Source: Litomosoides sigmodontis (taxonomy: Eukaryota > Nematoda > Chromadorea > Rhabditida > Onchocercidae). From it: a stretch of 64,000 nt of DNA. The DNA lies in the NCBI GenBank assembly GCA_963070105.1, contig OY718807.1, positions 1,751,001 through 1,815,000 on the forward strand, in the 5' to 3' direction. Numbering within the stretch: the first letter of the stretch is position 1; the number at the start of each line of letters is the position of its first letter. A program made the position numbers and the translations under genes. Of the stretch, positions 13,163 through 24,231 are shown piece by piece. Under the pieces are notes generated by a model. It was given only the letters and a program-made list of their open reading frames with translations. It had not been told where the DNA came from and made no database searches.

Positions 13163-13988
13163 ATGAATGCAAATGCAATTTTGATATTTGTTACTACTCG
13201 TCTTATAAGTGTAAATGCATGTGGACCAATTGCACCAACATATATCGATAAGTTTCATTTTGATTATTTTCATTCAATTCATTTATTCATTTCTCACTTA
13301 AACAGTAATTTTTGTCACTGCTAACTAGGCATCTATTTCACTGCATTATCCTTTCAATTTATTTTATTTTGCTACGAATTAAACATTTATATTTTGAATG
13401 CAAAATGCAATGATGAAAAGCGCAAAACATTGATTGCCACTCAGACGATCGTTTGTTTTCTTTTTTTTTCCACTTTTTTTTTGATCAAAACAAATGAAAA
13501 TAGCAAGTTAGTATAAGCTAAGCTTAAAAAGTAGCAAGCAAAGGTATTTTTAGCATTCGGAATTTTAGCAGTTTGTTTTCTTTTGCAGCGTGTAGAAATT
13601 GCAAACCGTTCGAAACAAACGTGAAACGAAGTGAGTCGCCTCATTTGCTGGTGGAGCAAATACGCGTGTACTACGGGATGGATGCGGAGGGATGCAAAGT
13701 TGCAACATTACAGTGCTCCAATCCTACCGCAAAGGACATTTTGATTGAGGTAAAGGTAAACAACTATGCAAATGTAAGTTGACGTTAGACATCGATGCTA
13801 AATGGTAAAGGTTGCATTAATTCCAGTGGTATGGTCCACGTGATACAAGTCTCGGAACTACCGGTCCCGTTAAACATACCGAGAAAGTAATAGCTTTAAT
13901 TACGTGCAACCAAAATTCTGAATGGATTTTCACGGAGGGTGGTAGAACGGACATTATTCAATCAGCAACATGTGAATATATAATATAA
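13163..13988 (+). CDS. Secreted six-cysteine (C6-type) nematode protein
   Basis: Predicted exons: 13163-13220, 13589-13773, 13827-13988. The first encodes a short hydrophobic leader, MNANAILIFVTTRLISVNA, which reads as a signal peptide. Joined after TTTTGCAG at 13588, the mature protein begins SCRNCKPFETNV and ends TCEYII. It has six cysteines spaced CxxC...GC...QC...TCN...TC, with TCNQNSEW before the last one. This order and the GCKVATLQC and ITCN steps resemble the nematode C6 domain, a small extracellular disulfide module of unknown function. Exon 2 has three in-frame donors: GTAAAG after 13749, GTAAAC after 13755, and the strongest, GTAAGT, after 13773. The first-exon join is less certain: continuing to GCGPIAPT and a donor near 13239 would need a different acceptor at 13568. 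The domain is convincing; the first exon is moderate. Confidence 0.7.
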
Positions 13989-14660
13989 TTGCATTGAATA
14001 CTCAATTCATAATTCATCTGTTATTTTAATTAAATACGGCATTTGAGAGCTGTTATCCTAATGAAATGCTGTATTGTTTTGGGAAATAATTTTACGTGCG
14101 ACAATTGCGCCTAAGCCATCAAGTTAAATTCTATTGTTATCTTTTTTTTTAGATAAATGAAAAATTTTATTTAAATGTCAAATATATAAATTCATTGAGA
14201 GTTTAAAATGATAATCGTTGAGTGTTAGCTTCATTGTCAAACGTTGCTAACTTTCAGATTAGACTTGAAAGAGATTGTTTAATTTATTTGCGAGCGATAA
14301 ATTGATGAAAGCGCAATTGGCAGTATGAGTACTTGCCTGCAATTTCACTCTTTTATTCTCATAGCCAATAGTTTAATGGATACAGTGAAGGTCACTCAAT
14401 GGACGACAAAATAAGACATTTTTTTTGTTGATATTATTGCTAACGCTAATAGAAAATATCAATTTCACTAATAAATTTCGAATATTTCGACGCATTTTGC
14501 TAATTTTCTTCAAGCAATTGCTCTGCGTAATTTTCATCTTCTCTTCCCAACAATGCTGTTGCATCGTTTACAAATACTCTGATAAGCATGAAAGTGAAAA
14601 TTGATGGAAATTTCTAGCTAGTTAATCTTAACATCAGTTAATAAAATCGAGTAAATTTTA
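13989..14660. other. Convergent 3' intergenic region
   Basis: Separates the 3' ends of the + strand six-cysteine gene and the - strand aquaporin gene. It should hold both 3' UTRs. I saw no coding exon and no clear canonical AATAAA close after 13988. Confidence 0.5.
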
Positions 14661-17600
14661 TCACTTCGGGATCGCTATCCTTGAATTCCCTATGGTAACT
14701 CTGTTCACTTTGTTCATTTCCACATGACTGTCCATTTTATCATCCTCATTATCTTCGTTAATATGAATTCCTAAAATTGTAAATAAAAAGTTTCCGTTTT
14801 TCTCTTTTTTTTTACAAAAATACTTTTGCATAAAATAATATGTCATCAATGGGAAGCGATAATTTTTTTCGGTTGGGCACTAATCGATAATTAATTATTT
14901 CAATGTGCACGACAAGTCTACTTGTTCGGTTATGATAATTTAATAAATGTTTATCCCTATCGTAGCGGATTATTTTAACTTAAACAAAATTCATTGAACG
15001 CAAAAAGTTTCTTGTTATGCCTAGAGCTATAGAGCATCTTTAATCCTCACTTGCGTCAAGTATCATAAGTAATCCATAATTACACATTTTAATAGCATTT
15101 TCCACCTGTTAAACTGTTTCAAAACTTAGCACTAATTGGTTATATTTAATTCCAGCAATATTCATGCATTTAAGTTTCAGTGGTCGTTTTGAGGCTATAA
15201 TATGCGCCTACGTCAGAAATAAGCCGTCTAATTTAGTATAACTTGAAGAAAATGAAAAATTCCATTGATAAATGAAAAGGTACCAAGTGTGAGATGGTAG
15301 AACCAAGCACCAAATGCTGCACCGGCAAATGGGATGAAGGCCGGTATCAGAAACCATTTGTAGTCTCGGATGCTGAAAAGAAGAAGAAAGCTTGTAACTA
15401 ATCTGGCTAAGTGAGAAACTAAGTTAAATTAGCGCAAGTTATTCAACTTAACAGACTAACTTAGCAATGTGCTGTTTTTTTTTGTTAACTAATAATAAAA
15501 TGAAAGAGCAGAACCTGAAAACCTCCCAACCATAACCAACACTTATAGCCATTAGTTTTGGTGCAAGATCTCTTGCCGGATTAATCTCACCGCCAGCATT
15601 TGCACTAACACATGTAGCTACCAAAAAAATGGTCATCGTGAGAACCATCGGTTGCACTACCGGCGGAATTTTGTTTCGTGGCTCGGCGAACATCATTACG
15701 CAAAAAGCAAGAAGTGCTGTACCAACGAACTGAAAGTTGGCACCATGTGGTGGAACACTTAAACTGTGTAACCTGTTCGATGGAACTCTTAAACTAGAAA
15801 ATTTATGTCCTAAAAAGCTATGCTAAATGTACACTTAGTATTTTTAGCAATAATCGAACGAGAAGTAAAGAGAAGATTTAATTTAAATTAGTGTAAAACT
15901 TAGCTGAGCTTTTTCTTTTGTTAAAAACAAAAAACTATGCTAATTCTGCGACATGACGCGATCATATATTAGCGCATGTGATGAACTTTGAAAGGTATTA
16001 ATTTTCAATTTTTCAATTACTTCATCAAGGTTGTTGCAAAAGGGAAAAAAAAACAAAATATTCCCTTTGAAAGGCAAAAAAAAAAAGAAAAGAGAAGAGA
16101 AGTTGAAGAGGAACTTGATCGAAGATGCAGCTGGAAATGCTCAAATAGTCCTGCGGTGAAGGAACAAATATTCCAATCGTTGCTTTCGGTCCAACAGTTT
16201 GTCGATTACCGCCATCAAAGTGATCGATTCCATCTATGGAAGAGGTAAGAAGCAATGGATAAGCAAACTCTTAAATGTTATGCTAGCCGAGCGGAATGCT
16301 TGATGATAGCTTTTACGGTTTCAAAATGACACGTAGAATTTGTTTATCAGTGTTGCGGATAATCTACTTCTTACTACGTTGATATTCAATCCTACATGAA
16401 ATCAATGTTATTCATGAAATTCATGGAAATATTGCCAACCAACGATCGATCACTGCATGGCTAAATGTATAGGCAAGAAAAAAATATGTTGCAAAAATTG
16501 ATGCAAATCATTTGTGCTATTACTTTATCGGACATTGCACATCCTCTGCAAGTTTCATTTCATTTCATTTCATTTCACTATCAGTTAAATGGCTATTAGC
16601 AGGAGGAGGGCACTGACCGTAGTAGAGGAAGAACGTGAGAAGGCTACCCACAAATGCACCAAATAATTGAGCAATTGAATACAATATAAATTTATACGCT
16701 GATAAACGGCCACAAAGGTAAAATGCGAACGATATTGCTGGATTCATGTGTCCTCCTGTTAAGTTCGAATTTTTAATTTTAATAAATTATTCATCAATAG
16801 GAACTCTGTTTTAGCTAGCAATAGCAAAAATTTGGCTTAATGAGCTCAAATATTCATGATTGATTTTGGTGAGGTTCTTCTGGAGAGCAATAGTACAATG
16901 GAATGAATTTAAATTAAATGGTTAAAATAAGCAAAGGTGACACTCGATGTTTTTCACTATTTTCAAAAATTTTATGGCATACATCAATGAAAAGATAATG
17001 GTTTAAATTGCTGGAAAAAAATTGATGAGTTGAAAAATATTTAAATTGAGAATTGTTACTTTTGAAAACATACCAGATAAATTGCCAGCAGCAAAAGCAC
17101 CGAGACCGATTGCAAAAGCCCATGCGAAGGACACACAAACTTTACAATCGCCACCACCGAATAGGTTACTTGCGTTCGCTGATGTACCAGCAAACTATAA
17201 TTGTTATTACTTCAGTATTATCACCTCAGCAGTGATAAAATACTGGAACTGAATAGAGGAAGCATTTCACCTACGGCATATTACAGTATCCTCTATTCTG
17301 GGATTGAATGATAGAATATGCATTACCTGTTTGAGGTATTGCCTAACTCACTCCGTCTTATGTAGCAACAGATAGCTATAAGAGCTTTTTTATACGGTAA
17401 TTTTTTCCAGGATGGTTCTTTTTTTTTTTGTTGTTTGCTCTCATCATTCAGCCTTGTAAATGGAAGGAAGAGAAAACGTAGGAAGAAATAAATATGGAAA
17501 AAAATTTATTTTGTAAAAAAAAATTAGGTTTAAGGTATTGCGAGTGCGGAACACATTCTTTTTCAGTGATTGAAATTAAATTTCTATCACTTAAAAAAAT

Positions 17601-17978
17601 TTTGTGCACTAGCAATGCTGATGAAATCTCAGCATGTTTCATTTAGGCAGTAAATTTTACTTTCAATCATTATAACAATTTTAGATATAATGTTGAAATT
17701 AGCATTGAGGGAAATTGCATGAAGTAGAGAGGTAAACACATTAGGGATGCTATTGATCTTATTTGAACACATTGATTTATTTGAACAATTGTGTCATAAT
17801 TGACTTCGTTGAATTTCAAATGCGTACTGTTCACTTCCACTTGAAAAATAAAATTCATGACAATATCAGAAGATTTTACCAGCAAGAAAGCAGTACAGGT
17901 GAATTCTGATAGAAAACACCGCATCAAATCATTGCGAATTCGCAATTTACTTCGTACTATTGCAACACTATCCGTCAT
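14661..17978 (-). CDS. Aquaglyceroporin (MIP family channel)
   Basis: Predicted exons in transcript order: 17978-17880, 17194-17074, 16755-16618, 16233-16115, 15729-15515, 15372-15284, 14770-14661. All phases agree, giving 296 aa, normal for the family. MIP channels pass water and small solutes such as glycerol across membranes. The N-terminal helix carries RNDLMRCFLSEFTCTAFLL, the usual R..L.EF.GT start of TM1. The first pore motif is GGHMNPAISF and the second is GGEINPARDLAPK. The Asp after NPAR, together with the extra loop FDGGNRQTVGPKATIGIF and FDQF, marks an aquaglyceroporin rather than a strict water channel. The hydrophilic C-tail (NEDNEDDKMDSHVEMNK) is on its own last exon. C. elegans has several paralogues (aqp-1 to aqp-3 type), and I cannot say which is the orthologue. 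The gene converges on the six-cysteine gene. Confidence 0.92.
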
Positions 17979-18082
17979 AATTTGCGTTGCTCAAACTCTA
18001 CAACTGTATTATTTGATATTTCATGCAAATCACGTTGAACGATATATATAGTTAGGAAGTTGTAGGAATGAATAAAGCAAAC

Positions 18083-18142
18083 ACTCTCTCCTCCTTTCCT
18101 TTCTCTCTTTCCCTCTCTCTCCCTCTCTCTCTCTCTCTCTCT
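18083..18142. repeat. CT-rich (pyrimidine) tract
   Basis: About 60 bases made almost only of C and T with CT repeats, about 100 bases upstream of the aquaporin start codon. On the aquaporin strand this is a purine GA tract, which may be part of its promoter or 5' UTR. Confidence 0.9.
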
Positions 18143-19082
18143 TAGCAATAGTATAGACTAATAGTTATTTTTTTTCCACTTAAATAACGTTTAAATAAAC
18201 TTCAAGTACTTTCAAATGTTAATTTTTACAAGCATTTCTCTCTTAAACTTTCACTCATATTTTTTATAAAAATTGTCTGTTGTTACTTTTAATCAAACTA
18301 TCATCATCCATTGTTAAGTTATGCTCCATTTTACGAAAACAATTTAATAAAATTAGCAAAAGTAGCAAATTTCTCAAGGGAAATGAAATGGAAGTTTATC
18401 TTCAAAACAATGCTGTTATTAAATTACCTCTTTGAATACATTTATTTGTACAGAAGTGGAAGTGGAAAAAAAAACAAACAGCTTCGGGTGAACGATTAAT
18501 TGCGATTGGTTATAACCGAGTACTTTCCACCGTTCGTCCTTTAACATCAGAGAAAGCGAAGGAAAAAAAAGGAAGTCGCAATCCTTCTCCCTCCCTCCTT
18601 CCTTCCTTGTCCCCAAATATTTGAGGCGGTATTTTATGCTATTAAAACGAAAGCTGATTATTGCCCTGCCCCTACTTACCTAACTGGTTTAATCGGTTTT
18701 TGTTTTTTTCTTTTTTCAAATCTTTTTATTTTTTCTCCGGCAAGAGGAGAGGAGGGAGGAAGTTTCGCTTCTTCGCTTCTTTTTCGATCATTCCTACCTA
18801 TTTTTGCATGTATTCAGTTGTCGCAAGGGCAATAACATGAAAATAAAAAAAAATATATAAGGAGAAAGAGAGAGAGAGAGAGAAAGAAAGAAAACGCGAA
18901 ACTCTTCGCAATACATTTCCTTCATTTTATAACATTAATAATGAAATGTGTTTCAAATAATGCAGATGAATAATTAATTAAATTCACATTGAATAGCACT
19001 AATTTCTACGCTATGCAACAAACGCACGGAGCGTAATCGATGCTATTTCATTAATTCAACTAATTTTAGAAAACAATTATAT

Positions 19083-19091
19083 ATGTATGTA

Positions 19092-19157
<66 letters not shown>

Positions 19158-19160
19158 TGT
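19083..19160. repeat. (TATG)n/(GT)n microsatellite
   Basis: A few TATG units run into a long GT run, interrupted once by ATGT near the end. Likely length-polymorphic. Confidence 0.95.
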
Positions 19161-19710
19161 TCCTTCTTGGCATTCAAAAATGTTTTATTTTTTTAATCCA
19201 AAAATATCTTTCAATGTTTCCATTAGAGAAATTTCGTAGTGCAAATATAAATTGAATCTTCGCTTTTTTTTATTGTCTGCGAAAGAGTTGAAGTTGATCA
19301 GTCGTACACAGCACATCTTCTACACTCCGAAACAAGTCATCAATTTCGAAATATTTTCAAAATGGTTTACTTTGTTAATTAAACTATTCGAAATTAGCAA
19401 TTTTATAAAATGCAGTGTTATTTCAAAATTATGATTTAGGGTTCTAAGCTATCAACAGGTGGCTATGTTTTGGTCGCTAAGAAGATTCGATATGAAAAGT
19501 GTTTGTGCTGTCGCATCACTGTATGAATTATTTTTTTAATATTTTAAATTTCAACACAAAAAAATGAACTTAAAATGACTGGAAGGAGGATTTTCACGGG
19601 AACAAAGTACTGCAAAACAAAAATGCTGGTTACAGTAAAAATTTTAATTTAAAAAAATATTGAAAATAAAGCAAAAAGTGTTTTAGTGGGAAGAGTGCTT
19701 GCTACAATGA

Positions 19711-19805
19711 GAAATGGAAATGGACGATTTAAAATTTTCATCAGCTAAAATGATGCTTTTCCTCTTGCTTTTCTCTTCTGTTTTTTTAATCGTCCATTTC
19801 CACAT
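19711..19805. repeat. Inverted repeat with 58-base spacer
   Basis: The arms GGAAATGGACGATT (19716-19729) and AATCGTCCATTTCC (19788-19801) are perfect complements. Pairing continues imperfectly outward (AAATG with CATTT) and inward (AAAA with TTTT). The spacer is 58 bases. It could fold as one hairpin in RNA. No transposon target duplication or gene was seen. Confidence 0.6.
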
Positions 19806-20221
19806 TTGCTATTATTGCTTAACGCTTATCAGCTAACTCTACGTAAGGGAGTAAATTTGTTGAAAAATTCAATTTGTTTGTAATAATTCATTTTTTCGAA
19901 GTGAGCAGTTTCCGTAGTTTGTGAAGTGAACAAGAAATCAAAAACACTACTCGTTCATTCCCTTCCATCCTATAATTTTTCATAGACAAATTTCGATGAA
20001 TAAAAAATTATTTTTTAATGCTATCAGATTAGATTGATGATGATACCATTAATAGCTTAAGCAATCTGTCCCTTATTTTTCCTGTAGTAATTAACTTTTT
20101 CTAGATGATCACCCAATTTTTTAAAATTTAATAATACTCCAACTCCCCCCCCCTCCTCCCAAAAAAAATAAAACAAAGTAAAATATGTCCATTTCATCCT
20201 TCTTCATTTTTTGAGACAGCA

Positions 20222-21453
20222 ATGTACACCGTGCAATTTTTGTACATTCTTGCGCTAACTGTAATGCTTTCTGCAACGTATGCCGCCGATGGCTTCACAA
20301 TTAATGCTTTGCCAAATTTGTTGTATGCGATTATTTTGGTCATCGTGGAAATTTTGGCAATTTTTGCAATCATTAAACAACGGGCACTTCTGATAATACC
20401 ATTCATAATTGTTCTTGTAAGATTTATTGTCAAAAATTATTAAAATGATAATTAATAGTATATTAATGGAATAGTTTAATCGAATCACTTTTTCTTTTCG
20501 TGCACTAAAATTTAAAATTTCTAATTAAATTACCTTCTCCAATATTTGAATAGTTTCCACTATCAGTCAGTCAGTCCTATCACGCATATCACATTCATTG
20601 CTTGGCAAATTTTTGAGTATTGAAAGTGTTGTAAATTGTAAATTATAATATATTATGGAATAGAGATAGTATGGATGACGCGATGCTCAAAGATATTAGA
20701 ATGTATGGGAGGATAACCTAAAATTGGTTTTTTTTTTTGTTTTTTTGGAGAACAACCTAAAAACAGTACATGGAACATTTAATAGTGATAAGAGAAAGGA
20801 AAGAGCGAGTGATTGATGCCAGTGAAGAATAACAACAATAATAAATAATAAATAATAATTAATAATTAATAATAATAATAATAAATGATAATAATAATAA
20901 ATTCCATTTTCATTTACGTGAAACACATTCAGTAATCTGTTCAACGGCATGCACGTGTTCTTTCTCACTGACAGTGATAACAACAATGATAAGAATCAAA
21001 GAAAGAAAAAGCTGATGTAAAACTTTGAGAGAGAAAGTTTTCACAATATGCCATGAGAAATTCGTTACAAATTTAGATGTTCATAACCGGCTTATCCATT
21101 CTTCTATTTCTCTTTCGCATTTATGTGTGGTATCGTGACGATGGTGAAAGTAAGCGTTACTGAAATCTCTTCCCTTTCTTTGCTTTATTTTTTTTGCAGG
21201 CATTGATCATCAAAAAATTAGTTTTAAAAATTTTTTTATTAAAATAATTGAAAGAGTGATTTTTTTAATTTCCTTCTTTATCTTATCAAAATTTTCTTTG
21301 CTCATTTGCTGAAGTCATTTTCTTGTAGCAACCGATCTATTGCTAACAGTATTGTCAAATAGTCTAATTATGATAATTTACGCGTTCGCATTGATTGTAT
21401 CAGTACGATGGTGGAAGTATATGATTGATTTAAAAGTAGTAAAATTTGGTTGA
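20222..21453 (+). CDS. Small four-transmembrane protein, family not assigned
   Basis: Predicted exons: 20222-20416, 21077-21149, 21329-21453, with consistent phases, 130 aa. The protein is mostly hydrophobic. Helix 1 is about residues 5-20 (FLYILALTVMLSATYA), then a short loop AADGFTINAL. Helix 2 is about 31-50 (LLYAIILVIVEILAIFAII), then KQRA. Helix 3 is about 55-82, running across the exon 1/2 join (LLIIPFIIVL then MFITGLSILLFLF). The loop YVWYRDDGETTD follows, then helix 4 about 94-115 (LTVLSNSLIMIIYAFALIV), and a basic tail RWWKYMIDLKVVKFG. The topology resembles LAPTM/MARVEL-like four-helix proteins, but I see no diagnostic motif. Helix 1 could instead be a cleaved signal peptide. A poly(A) hexamer follows at 21539. 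The splice sites (CTT|GTAAGA, TTTAG|ATG, GAAA|GTAAGC, CTTGTAG|CA) support a real gene. I do not know its function. Confidence 0.7.
20831..20903. repeat. (AAT)n-rich microsatellite
   Basis: Imperfect AAT/AATAA repeats lying in the first intron of the four-TM gene. Confidence 0.9.
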
Positions 21454-21538
21454 TTTTATTTGTTGGTAAATATTTCAAATCGATTTTAACCGCTTCTACT
21501 TACTTTATTTGAATAGCAACTAAACGATTGAATATATA

Positions 21539-21544
21539 AATAAA
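21539..21544 (+). terminator. Poly(A) signal of the four-TM gene
   Basis: AATAAA 86 bases after the stop codon. Confidence 0.5.
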
Positions 21545-24231
21545 GCAATTGCGTTTATTGTAGTTTCTATGAGTAAAAATGATATTAAGCGCTCTCACTC
21601 TCTGAATTAACGTTAGCGATGAATTGTAGTTAATGCCTGAAAATAAGCCTGAAACAATCCTCTCACTTCAATAAATAGACTGGATGCGACATAGGGAATG
21701 GAATACTTTCACAAAGTGAAATTAATTGTTGAATTCTTTTTTTCTAACTGAATCTTACAGTTATTTAATTTGAATTTACAGTCATTTTCGTCCTTTTTTA
21801 AAAGAAAAACAAGAATGAAAACGTCTCGAGATGATATTCAGTTGCTAGCAAGCTACATTACAATGTAATGCTGATGATTTATTACGCATTTCAATCAAAC
21901 GAGGGCAAAAGTTTGGGCGCAGATGGAAAGATGGATTTGCTCCTAGTTTGACCTGAAACTGGAAGGAGCGTAGGAGAGAAGCGCAAAAGTAAACAACAAC
22001 TATCGTGCTCAGCAAAGACAGTTCAAACAGGTGCTAAATGTTCAAATCACCATTTGCATGAACTAAATGACGTGCGACTCGGTTGAACTGTTGATGACGC
22101 AATAAATTTATCAAATTGAACTGCATGGCGCCACCAAATATTCCCATCTATTTTATTTTAATGAAGTTTTTTTTTTAACTCAAAATAAAACAGTCCTCTG
22201 ATGTGATCAGGGAAAGAATTTTGTCATAACTATTCTTCTTCACAATTGTTGTGGTGAAATTTATGAAAAAAAGTTAGCATCAATAACTATATCTTCTTTT
22301 GCCGTCAACAATTACTCATTTAGCAATCTCCGATTTACTTTGTTTCAATTTTTCCCTTTTTTTTTTTTGCATATTACATTTTTTTGTCAATCAAACAAGT
22401 CGTCACACACTGATGACAAACAAGTTCAGAGCTTACAGTTTATTTCGAACAAACCAATAAAATTAATAACGAATGGAGAATGCACTCCTTTTACTGTTTT
22501 TCAGCATACACATTTTTTTTTTAATTTTGTCCATTCATCACTGGAAGTGAACAATTTTATGAAAAATAAGGTACCATTGCAACGGAAGAAAACTTCGTTC
22601 CATTTCAATTCACGGAAGGAGGAAAAAAAACGCTTCAGAAATAATGAAAGAGAAAAGTGTGCACAAAAGCAAAAAAGTTTCATTTCACTGATGGATGATG
22701 CATTTGTGAAATGAGTGCGCACACACATATCAAATCAAATTTCATTTCATTTACAGTTTTATACATTGTGAAGTTTTGTTCGCAACTCTCTTCTGATACG
22801 AGTTGAGCGGTTGTTGCGAAATGACAGTAAGGATATCTTTTGGAAGGAATTTTTGAACAGAATTGCACTGATTTATTTATGCAATCAGCTAGAGTAGGAA
22901 CACCTCAATTTATAAATGAATTCACAAGTACGCATACGTATGTTTCAAGATCCTACGCTTATCCGAAAATATGTAACGACAGTACATTTACTTCGATCCT
23001 ACGCTTATCCACGTTGGATATGTTGTGAACGTTTTGGATTCACAAGATCATGCAAAGTATGATTCGTAGATACTTGAAAAAAGTTTATTGGGAATTGATT
23101 GGGTTTAAGTAACAGAACGGTAAGCAATGGGATAATAATTGAACATCTTATGGTAATTAAATGATAGAATCATATAGATTTTCATAATTTGTGTCTAAGT
23201 TTCTGTCGGCTTTCTAGATAGGATATGCACTTAGCTTTTCCACCAGCTGTTAATTTGACAAAATAAAAATGCATTATTTAGCAGCTAGTGCAGCACTTGA
23301 TTTTAAATACACCATTAATTATAAGTCAGCATTTATGCATAAAATTGTGCAATTCACGATCCCACTCCCTTTTGTAAGGCATTTTAGTCTGGAACGTACG
23401 AACTCGTGTTAAACGCCAGCAGTTCTTGGTTTATTCGACGTGACAATCTGCAAATCAAATTTGAACTTTCAAAAAGAATACTTAATAGGTTCAAGGAAGT
23501 ATAACCATGCTTGCAACACTAAGCAGGCTCTAGCAGTCTTTTGTCGGACTGTAAAGGAGGCCTTAAAACAAAGAGCAACTGCATTGTTTAAACAAAAAGA
23601 TCGCGTAATTCCACTCTTTTGTATCTTTGCAGAGTTTTTTCTTACATGTTAAGGCTACGGCATTTGCAGGCTTTTTTATTCAAAATAAAACAGATTAATA
23701 AAAACAAATCGAGAATTGAAACTCACAACATGAATGTTGTTTACACTTACAGCATTTTGAGAACAAATCTGTGCTAAAAATTTAAATAATTTTCTAGCTA
23801 GATAAAACATTGAACAGGGCAAAGACCGTGCGATTAAAATCATATACCATCACGTGTAAAACTGTGCTCATTTCTGTCTTCATCATACAATGAGAACTGT
23901 CAATTACGAAAACAGTTACCTAATTATCAAACAGGTCACTGTACATAAAAACTTGTATCCTATTATTTAACGACACTATTTCTTAGCTAATCAAGCATAT
24001 TTTAAACTATGAAGCACGGAAAATAAGCTGAATGAAATATCGCTTGCGAAAAAGCATGCAGGAAAGCACTGTTCGTAGAAGGATGCGCACCTATTATCAG
24101 ATTGATTTCGAGTGTAAAGAGTACTGTGACTCTAAACATGAAAACTTTAGGCATAAAAAAAACTTCCCAAATCAGCGAAAAAACTAAATGCAGAAATCCA
24201 TAATGACCCTCAGGAAATCTGCTAATCTTTC
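21545..24231. other. Convergent intergenic region, nothing coding recognised
   Basis: Lies between the 3' ends of the + strand four-TM gene and the - strand HACD3-like gene. Frames at 22340-22714, 22840-23028 and 23440-23652 lack flanking splice logic or family similarity. A 16-base direct repeat occurs at 22949-22964 and 22995-23010. Confidence 0.5.

Larger units (their letters stand above)
17979..20221. other. Divergent intergenic region with microsatellites
   Basis: Lies between the 5' ends of the - strand aquaporin and the + strand four-TM gene, so it probably contains both promoters. It holds a pyrimidine tract at 18083-18142, a GA tract near 18866-18890, a long GT microsatellite at 19096-19160 and an inverted repeat at 19711-19805. 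No coding exon was recognised. Confidence 0.6.

Noticed and set aside
15233..15283. Read-through end of the aquaporin (GTFSFINGIFHFLQVILN)
   Set aside because: A proper GTACCT donor and a phase-matching last exon at 14770-14661 with a hydrophilic tail explain the C-terminus better.
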